Source of the DNA: Athripsodes cinereus
Lineage: Eukaryota; Arthropoda; Insecta; Trichoptera; Leptoceridae
Length of the DNA stretch: 64,000 nt
Assembly: GCA_947579605.1 (NCBI GenBank)
Contig: OX388312.1
Span: 5,890,001 to 5,954,000 of the forward strand
Direction: 5' to 3'
Below the pieces are notes generated by a model. The model made no database searches. It was given only the letters and a program-made list of their open reading frames with translations, and had not been told where the DNA came from. Numbering within the stretch: the stretch's first letter is position 1; every line of letters starts with the position of its first letter. A program made the position numbers and the translations under genes. Below are positions 57,487-64,000 of this stretch, piece after piece.

Positions 57487-60400
57487 CTAGAAAATATGTA
57501 AGAGCAAAATTATTTTATGACAAAATGCCTTTTAATATTACTATTGTAGGTAAAAAGTACATGGCTAGAATCGAATTTGCGATAATGTATCTATATGGAT
57601 AACATAGGATGTTTACCAATATTATTTTGTAAAAGTCTATATCTATTGATAACAAATAAAAAAAAAACGGTTCAATCGATAATAACATGTAACATCGAAC
57701 TAGTCTCAAGCTAAAATAATATGAATCATCTGTAATGGGTACTAAATCAACGATACATACATAATGAACTAAATAAATAAAGGCAGGAACATGTAACACC
57801 CAAATCCAGGACAATTAGAAAATAAACCATTCTTCATTTTGTCTTGGCAGGGAATCGAATCTGAGACCTCGTGATTCGAGGCAAAGCGCAAAGGCAAGAG
57901 CGTTACTTCCGGCCGTCGCTATGTCATTCACACAAAAAGAACACAATGTTTTCATACAGCATTATGAACGCGATGTTATACATGGGAATTTATTGTCACA
58001 CGAGAGCAAAAGCCTATGTTGTAAACAGAACGTGAAGTGCAATTTTATTATTATATTATGACATAATTTCATTTGAAACGCGAATCTCAATATTATTATA
58101 ATAAACATAACATAAGATTACGTCCACATAATAATTTATAACTATATTATAATATAAAGCCATTGTGCATTACATATAATTGGCAAGACAATACAAATTA
58201 TTATTTAAAGATTTCCTATGGACAAATGTTACTAAACAATGTACACTTAGGTACCTACTGTGTATTACAGCTGATGTAAAAATGCAGTTGGTGAACATTA
58301 TTGTTAGGAACCTACATACAATTTATACGAAAGTGCAAGCTAACTCGTGAATAACTCAAATAACAGAGAAATGAAGTACATGTCTATTATCTGAGTTCTG
58401 ATTGTTACTTTTTGTCATTACAACTAATTATTATTAATGTGATGTTGTTTCTCATTTGTGGGTTAACCAGCGAGCGAATAGTGGAGTAGACTAGCAGTAA
58501 TAATTATTATGTCTTTTTTCACGGAAACAACAATGAGAGCTTTGATTACTAGACTGATTTTTTTTAAATTTATTAGCTAAATATGCACATAACTTAAGGT
58601 TTTTTTTGCTTCGGACATCGCTAGGTCAATATCGCTTTTTTATGAGCATAATTTTAGTAAAAAAAATCATAAAAGTATTGTGCGATAATGCTTTGAAATT
58701 TATGAAACAAAAAATAAACTTGAACATTAAAGTTTATAAAAATGGTATTGCTTAAGTAAAATAATTAAACTCACCGTTGCCTCCATTGTTTGCCTCACCT
58801 GTAAAAACAAATAAAATATTAGATTTCAATGAAAACAAATAAGTGTTTACATTTATTAAGAATATTATTAGTGCTTAAAACGAAACCGATCAAATTGTCG
58901 AATACACACCAGCATAGCAGAGGCAGTTAATAATTCTAAAAAAAACGTAATTAAATAATATTTCATTAAGTTACGCGAAATTTTGTCGTTACCAAGCGTA
59001 AAGTTAAAAAGTATTAAATTATTCTAAAAAAGCAGTTACGGTGTTAATAATATTATAATAATCACAAAATTATTAAAATTAAATTTTGTTGCTTTTGCAA
59101 TAAATTTTAAAACTATGTACCTACTAAGTTTTTTTTTGAGGTTAAAATAATAGTAATTATTTATATAATATAATCTCCTAGTTTCGTAGTTTTGCTGTTT
59201 GGAAACACTAGGTTAAAAGTTGTAATTATTTCGCATCAACAATGTTCGTGATTTTGTTGCGAAGAGTTCAGCGATTATGATGATTAAATTTTCAAATAAT
59301 TAGGTTTCTGTGCAGTACTAGAATATGTACTCATAACTGCACTTAAAGTTCTCCTTAGTGAGAAGTGGTAATAACCACTTATGAATTATATGTTATTTGA
59401 ATAAGAGTGATTCAAGTTCCTGAGTCGATTCTGAGAAGGACAGGAAAGCGAATGAAAGTGAGAAACATGGGTAAAGTACAATACAAATATTATTATCTTT
59501 AGGCAATGTGTTAAGAGTTGTTAAATATTATGTTGTTACATCTGAATTGATCAAATCTGTGAAGACTTTTTTCAATATGATCGCAAGTGTTCCGAAGAAA
59601 TTTAATTTCGTCTGAAATTGTTATGTATTGATTTTGATTAAAATCTGTTAAATTAATGGATGCAATTCTGTCAACGCAACTGGAAGATCATTTAGTAGGT
59701 ATCTAATTTTTTTGTTGGATAAAGGATTGAATGGATATTTATTCGTTTGGTTAATAATTTGGAAAAAGCAGGTTGAAAGCGAAACCATCAACAAAACTAC
59801 GAAATGGTGATCTATTCCAACGAACCCTCATATCTTATTTGAGGTTTGTATCCTTCAATGCCAGCTTCGTACTCGACAATCTGTCTTCGGCCATCTGGCA
59901 GCAACACGTTATACTCCCCATTTGCAACATCACCATCTCTTTGCTCAGAATGTCCAAAACTTGTGCCCGTCTCTGCGTCCTCAACTTCATATTTGAATTC
60001 GTATTTGGCTGGTTCCTGAAAACGTTTCATAAATTAAAACGAATTAAACTTTCTAAAGGTCTCACCTCTATAAAATCGAGAATGTTATTGTTTGTTGAAA
60101 AGTCAAAAGTATTTTAATAGCGCGAACTTTCTTAAATGATAGAAAAGTTTGGCATATTTAGGTACAAAGTTACACAAATTTCAGTTCTTTATTCGAAACC
60201 TTTTGTGTTTATTATTTAGTACCATGCAATAAATACACGATTTTCACTTTCATTTAAGAAATAATTTTATATCCATATTTTTCAGTTAATCACGTTTTAA
60301 CACGATTGCGTAAATAATTTTAACACTACATTTTCTGATAGATTTATACCATAATGTGTTATATACTGAAAAATAAATTAATGCTTACGTTACTGCCATC

Positions 60401-62255
60401 ATCGCCTTGACCACCAGCATATCCATTTCCTCCACCAAATCCACCAGCACCGCCTGGAGCACCATACTGAGAGCTTGGAGAGCCAGCACCTGGAGCTCCA
60501 TAGGATGATGAAGGAGCACCTCCAAAACTATTTCCAGCGTTTGGAGCACCATATGAGGAACTAGGTTGGCTACCAAATCCTCCTTGTCCAGGGGCTCCGT
60601 ATGATGAACTTGGTGCCAGACTATTTCCATTTGGTGTACCATAAGAAGAACTTGGTCTTCCTCCAGCATTTCCACCATTTGGTGCTCCATAGGAAGAACT
60701 TGGTTTTCCTCCGGCACCTCCACCATTTGGAGCTCCGTAGGAAGAACTTGGTTTTCCTCCGGCACCTCCACCATTTGGAGCTCCGTAAGAAGAACTTGGT
60801 CTACCACCACCGTTTCCATTTGGTGCACCGTATGATGAACTTGGTCTTCCACCGAATCCACCTCCATTCCCATTTCCGTTTGGTGCGCCGTATGATGAAC
60901 TTGGTTTTCCACCGAAACCGCCTCCATTTCCATTACCATTTGGAGCACCGTATGATGAGCTTGGTTGCTGTCCACCGAAACCTCCAGCGCTGGGTGCTCC
61001 ATATGATGAACTTGGGCTGGCTCCAAAACCACCCCCATTTCCATTGCCATTTGGAGCACCATATGATGAACTTGGTTTTGATCCAGAGCCAATTCCATTA
61101 CCATTTGGTGCACCATAAGAACTTGATGGGGTTTGACCAGGAGCACCGTACGAAGAACTTGGAGCACTGGATCCAAATCCACCATTTCCTTGTCCTGGAG
61201 CACCGTAGCTTGAACTGGGACGTCCTCCACTGAAGCCATTTCCTTGTCCAGGGGCACCATAAGATGAGCTAGGTCTACCTCCATTGGAAGAACCTCCAAA
61301 TCCACCGGCAGATGGAGCACCGTATTGAGAAGATGGTTTTCCGTTACCATTTTGACCTGGTGCTCCGTATGAGCTAGAAGGAGCGTTGGGAGTTCCGTAG
61401 CTACTAGATGGTGGACCGCCACCTATTCCTACTCCAGGGGCTCCATAGTTGGAGCTTGGTGCTGATCCACCAAATCCACCACCCTGGCCTCTCCCTTGTT
61501 GTCCTGGTGCTCCATATTCAGAAGATGGACGTCCACTGTTTCCTGATGGGGGTAAATATGAGTTTACTGGTGGCTCTCCATTAACCAGAGATAAACACAG
61601 TAACGCAACAGGTATGCACCACTGAAAATAATATTAAATGAATTACTTTCTTAAAATTTTGAAATTTTGAATTTCGAATTAAATATAGAACACAAAAACA
61701 GTAAAAGTTAAAATGCATGTAAATAATGGGACGAATAACAACACATTAATTATAAGAGCTTATTTTAAAAAGCCAATGCACAATGCGTTAACGAGTTAAT
61801 TTATGCAAACGTTTTTGAATATTATTTTGCTGATATTCAATAATAGTTCATAAAATCTGAGAATATGTTTGTAAAATTATGGCGCCGTTTTTTTGTGCTT
61901 TGAGTATTTTGGGTGCTTTCCACGAGATAAGAACAAATATGAAAGACTGAAAAAAACTAAGAAAGTGTTTTGATTTCTTCATTCTAAATAAAATGCGACA
62001 GTGAAATGTATATTATTTGATACGGCAGACTCATTTGTTTGTTTATTTATATCTATATCATCACGAAATTTCCCACAAGGAGGGAGATCAGTAGTCCAAC
62101 AGCATGTAATAAACACTCAAGTCGTCATGTCCGTACTTTATTTTTTTATTTGTGATCTAACAGGTCCCTTTTTATATTTCTATCCTTATCTGTTCTTAAA
62201 AATTTACAAAATAAAAAAAAATCAAAGATTTAAAAAATAATCTCACTTTATACAT
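56930..62255 (-). CDS. resilin: Pro-resilin: elastic RR-2 cuticle protein (5 exons)
   Basis: Exons in coding order: 62247-62255, 60389-61621, 59826-60015, 58775-58798 and 56930-57486 (2013 nt, 670 residues, one open frame). Residues 1-18 form a signal peptide (MYK, then WCIPVALLCLSLVNG). The EPPVNSYLPPSG that follows is the start of mature resilin in other insects. About 22 repeats of PSSSYGAPG/N type with Gly/Asn spacers make the first elastic region, whose tyrosines form di- and trityrosine cross-links. Exon 3 is the RR-2 chitin-binding domain (EPAKYEFKYEVEDAETGTSF to QIRYEG). A microexon leads into a second Gly-rich region with GGYSNGGSSQ-like repeats, ending GPRGTGY. Layout and size match Drosophila resilin (about 620 residues). 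It is rubber-like protein of wing hinges, tendons and flexible cuticle. Confidence 0.96.
57785..57930 (-). mobile_element. SINE family C in resilin intron 4
   Basis: On the minus strand: AACGCTCTTGCCTTTGCGC, CACGAGGTCTCAGATTCGAT, GAATGGTTTATT and TCCTGGATTTGGGTGTTACA. Confidence 0.8.
58775..58798 (-). CDS. resilin: Resilin exon 4 (24-nt microexon)
   Basis: Acceptor TTTTTACAG, donor ACG|GTGAGT, encoding GEANNGGNG across the junctions. It keeps the frame between the chitin-binding domain (phase 1) and exon 5, and GEANNGG parallels the GDAND of Drosophila resilin. Confidence 0.8.
58799..59825. other. Resilin intron 3
   Basis: AT-rich, no repeat or RNA gene recognised. Confidence 0.5.
59826..60015 (-). 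CDS. resilin: Resilin exon 3 (RR-2 chitin-binding domain)
   Basis: Acceptor TTTTCAG. EPAKYEFKYEVEDAETG, then FGHSEQRDGDVANGEYNVLL, PDGRRQIVEYEAG, GYKPQIRYE. Donor GAGG|GTTCGT is weak; read-through would stop after SLE, a possible short isoform lacking the second elastic region. Confidence 0.93.
60389..61621 (-). CDS. resilin: Resilin exon 2 (signal peptide end, first elastic region)
   Basis: Acceptor TTTTCAG; 411 codons; donor AAC|GTAAGC. Contains about 22 YGAP/YGTP units. Repeat variants run from PSSEYGAPGQQG near the start to PSSQYGAPGGAGG at the end, closing GYAGGQGDDGSN. Long frames on the other strand and in other phases (60601-61233 plus, 60385-61422 minus) are by-products of the repeats. 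Confidence 0.96.
62060..62115 (-). repeat. Family A end fragment in resilin intron 1
   Basis: CTATATCATCACGAAATTTC, CCACAAGGAGGGAGATCAGT and CAACAGCATGTAATAAAC. Confidence 0.65.
62247..62255 (-). CDS. resilin: Resilin exon 1 (start, 3 codons)
   Basis: ATG TAT AAA followed by donor GTGAGA; joins in phase to WCIPVALLCLSLVNG to complete a signal peptide. A very short first coding exon inside the signal peptide is usual in RR cuticle genes. The exact choice is inferred. Confidence 0.75.
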
Positions 62256-62440
62256 GGTGATATTAATAAATAAAAAAAACACTACCGATAAAACAAAATA
62301 CTAATCTAAAAATAAACAAATAATTTTTGCAAAATAAATTTGATACTATTAGTAGGTAATACACAAATTTATATTGTATTTGTATGTTGATCTAATTAAA
62401 GACGGTTATTGAATGGTAGAGATATGGAGTAAATGTAGCG

Positions 62441-62448
62441 CTTATATA
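62441..62448 (-). promoter_or_regulatory. TATA box of resilin
   Basis: TATATAAG on the minus strand, 186 bp upstream of the ATG. It implies a 5' UTR of roughly 155-165 nt. Confidence 0.5.
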
Positions 62449-64000
62449 GTAAAGATGTCGATGGCAATAGGCAGTATTCGAATGTGCATACGACCATGTG
62501 GTGAACGTCATCGAATACCATAACAACATACATAATATATATTAATATGCATGTTAGATATATTCTATAATAAAAAGACAATGATACTCCGAGTATAATG
62601 TAAGTTATACCAATGAGATGGCCTACGTATGTAAACACGTATTTACGTGATGTCAGAGTTATGATGTAGGTAGGTATATTGTCATAACTTTTTTATTGTA
62701 ATTTAATTTGTATTGTAAATTTTGGTTTAGATTAACCCAAATATATTATATCCTCAATATCATCACACTATGCAGTTTTATACTTGTATCTTGAGTATGA
62801 AGAAGTTAGGATCTCCATATTGAATGTCTGAGATTATCATCTTTTTAACGTAGTAATTATTTCTTTTTTTTATTTATTTCCTCTTAACAGTTTAACTTAA
62901 CAAATAATAACAGTCATATTTTTTCCAGAAAACAAACCAATCAAGGTCCCGCAAATTACGCAAAGCGTATGACGAACACGAACAAGTATGTTGAGATTAA
63001 TTACTTAGGTATATATTATTTTGGGCGAATGTTGTACTTATAAAGTTTAAGTCTTTCATAAAAAAAAATCAGACGTTATCTGTCAAGAACATTAATTATA
63101 AAAACACCTTTAAAATCATTCTTAAAATTAAAATTCTTAAAATTCAAGTACATAGTTTATAAAAAATAATTTGTATATATTTTGGGGCAAATGTTATGTT
63201 ATAATTTAGTACTTATAGGAAACAAATTTGTACCAAGAATATTTTTTGATATTGAGTATACAAAATGCTTCCACTCCGATTTTCAATAAAAATTAAATTA
63301 TGACTGAAACTTCCAGAAAAATTATTACACCAATGTGTAATATTTTTTCTGTTTAATATATTGTTCAGTAGGTATACATTCCCAAAAAGTTAAAAATACA
63401 AAAAATGATTTGAGTGTGTCTACTACTTAATTAAAAAAAAAATGAGCTATAGCAGTAAATTTTTCACCACGTGAAATGGATCATTATAAAAAGTGATAAA
63501 AAATTTCGCATTCCCAAAACAATGGCACTCATCATCACAATGACATAAGAATGATCTCTGTGATCCACATATGAAGATCTATCATTCATAATAAAATTAC
63601 ATATTATATCGTATATAATTATGCACACAAACATAACGATAAACTAATTAGAGTCTTAATGTGTTATTAAATACCCATTACAATTTTTATTAGTGAATTT
63701 AATATACTAGATAACTTAATTCGCACCGATCTATTTCGTTTTACAGAATAAATGATAGAAGCAATATCGCGTTTTTAATTTGTTTAATCTAATAGGTAGA
63801 TGCGATTCTTCAACCAGATTGGCCATCGTGCAAGGCATTTGTTTTACCACTGAAAAGGCAAGCATAATAATTCATAACGCTAAATAGCCTGAATCAGGTA
63901 CGGTATAAAAATAGCTCAGTAACAGAATTAGAACCAAAAAACCCTACTGACATTGTTTTTGAAATGTAACTACATAATTATTATGTATCAGTTTGCTGAT
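62449..64000. other. Upstream of resilin, no gene recognised
   Basis: AT-rich. A splice-like segment at about 62931-62985 (TTTTTTCCAG start, CAAGTATGTT end) reads without a clear domain in any frame and is not called. Confidence 0.4.

Noticed and set aside
60601..61233. Long plus-strand frame (210 codons) antisense to resilin exon 2
   Set aside because: It is the reverse complement of the Gly/Ser/Tyr codon repeats; composition (His/Leu/Val-rich) follows from the repeat, and the resilin frame explains the region fully.
60385..61422. 345-codon minus frame with Met/Val/His-rich composition
   Set aside because: Off-phase reading of resilin exon 2; the correct phase joins the signal peptide to the elastic repeats and the RR domain.
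62931..62985. Possible small exon upstream of resilin
   Set aside because: It has splice-like borders, but no frame gives a recognisable peptide and no partner exon was found.

Overview
The window is nuclear DNA from an insect. It is AT-rich, the genes have spliced GT-AG introns, and two Rebers-Riddiford (chitin-binding) cuticle genes are present, one of which is resilin. I could not place the order. Gene density is low (three protein-coding genes in 64 kb), and much of the remaining DNA that I can classify is transposon debris.

Layout. Positions 1-17161 hold no host gene that I recognise. They carry a jockey-type LINE fragment running off the left edge, an RTE-like LINE tail, several foldback elements, many copies of a dispersed repeat of about 235 bp (called family A here), and a Penelope-like retroelement (14476-16837) with inverted arms and a 13-bp direct repeat at its ends. 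From 17162 to 42434 (+) there is one gene: eleven exons that join in a single open frame (826 residues plus a partial first codon) encoding a membrane-anchored PAN/apple + zona pellucida (ZP) protein. Its first exon, with start codon and signal peptide, was not found. Its 10.8-kb eighth intron contains a 3.5-kb tandem duplication whose junction is a hybrid family A repeat. From 44056 to 50592 (-) there is a 171-residue RR cuticle protein. From 56930 to 62255 (-) there is resilin (five exons, 670 residues): signal peptide, about 22 YGAP-type elastic repeats, RR-2 chitin-binding domain, a 24-nt microexon, and a Gly/Ser/Tyr-rich second elastic region.

How the genes relate. The ZP gene and the short RR gene converge. 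The short RR gene and resilin lie in tandem and share a tiny first coding exon, an elastic-side exon ending in Asp-Asp-Gly, and an RR exon beginning Glu-Pro-Ala; they look like paralogues, the short one lacking both elastic regions. All three products are expected to be secreted or apical-surface proteins of cuticle-forming epidermis: ZP proteins shape apical extracellular matrix, and RR proteins bind chitin. Co-regulation is inference only. Both RR genes have a TATA-like box upstream.

Mobile DNA includes two kinds of element with canonical Helitron ends, a hAT MITE with a perfect 8-bp target duplication, an 861-bp hAT-like element rich in CCCGGG, at least two tRNA-derived SINE families, and hammerhead-ribozyme-like motifs of the kind carried by Penelope-like elements. 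One 200-N assembly gap lies in intron 3 of the ZP gene.
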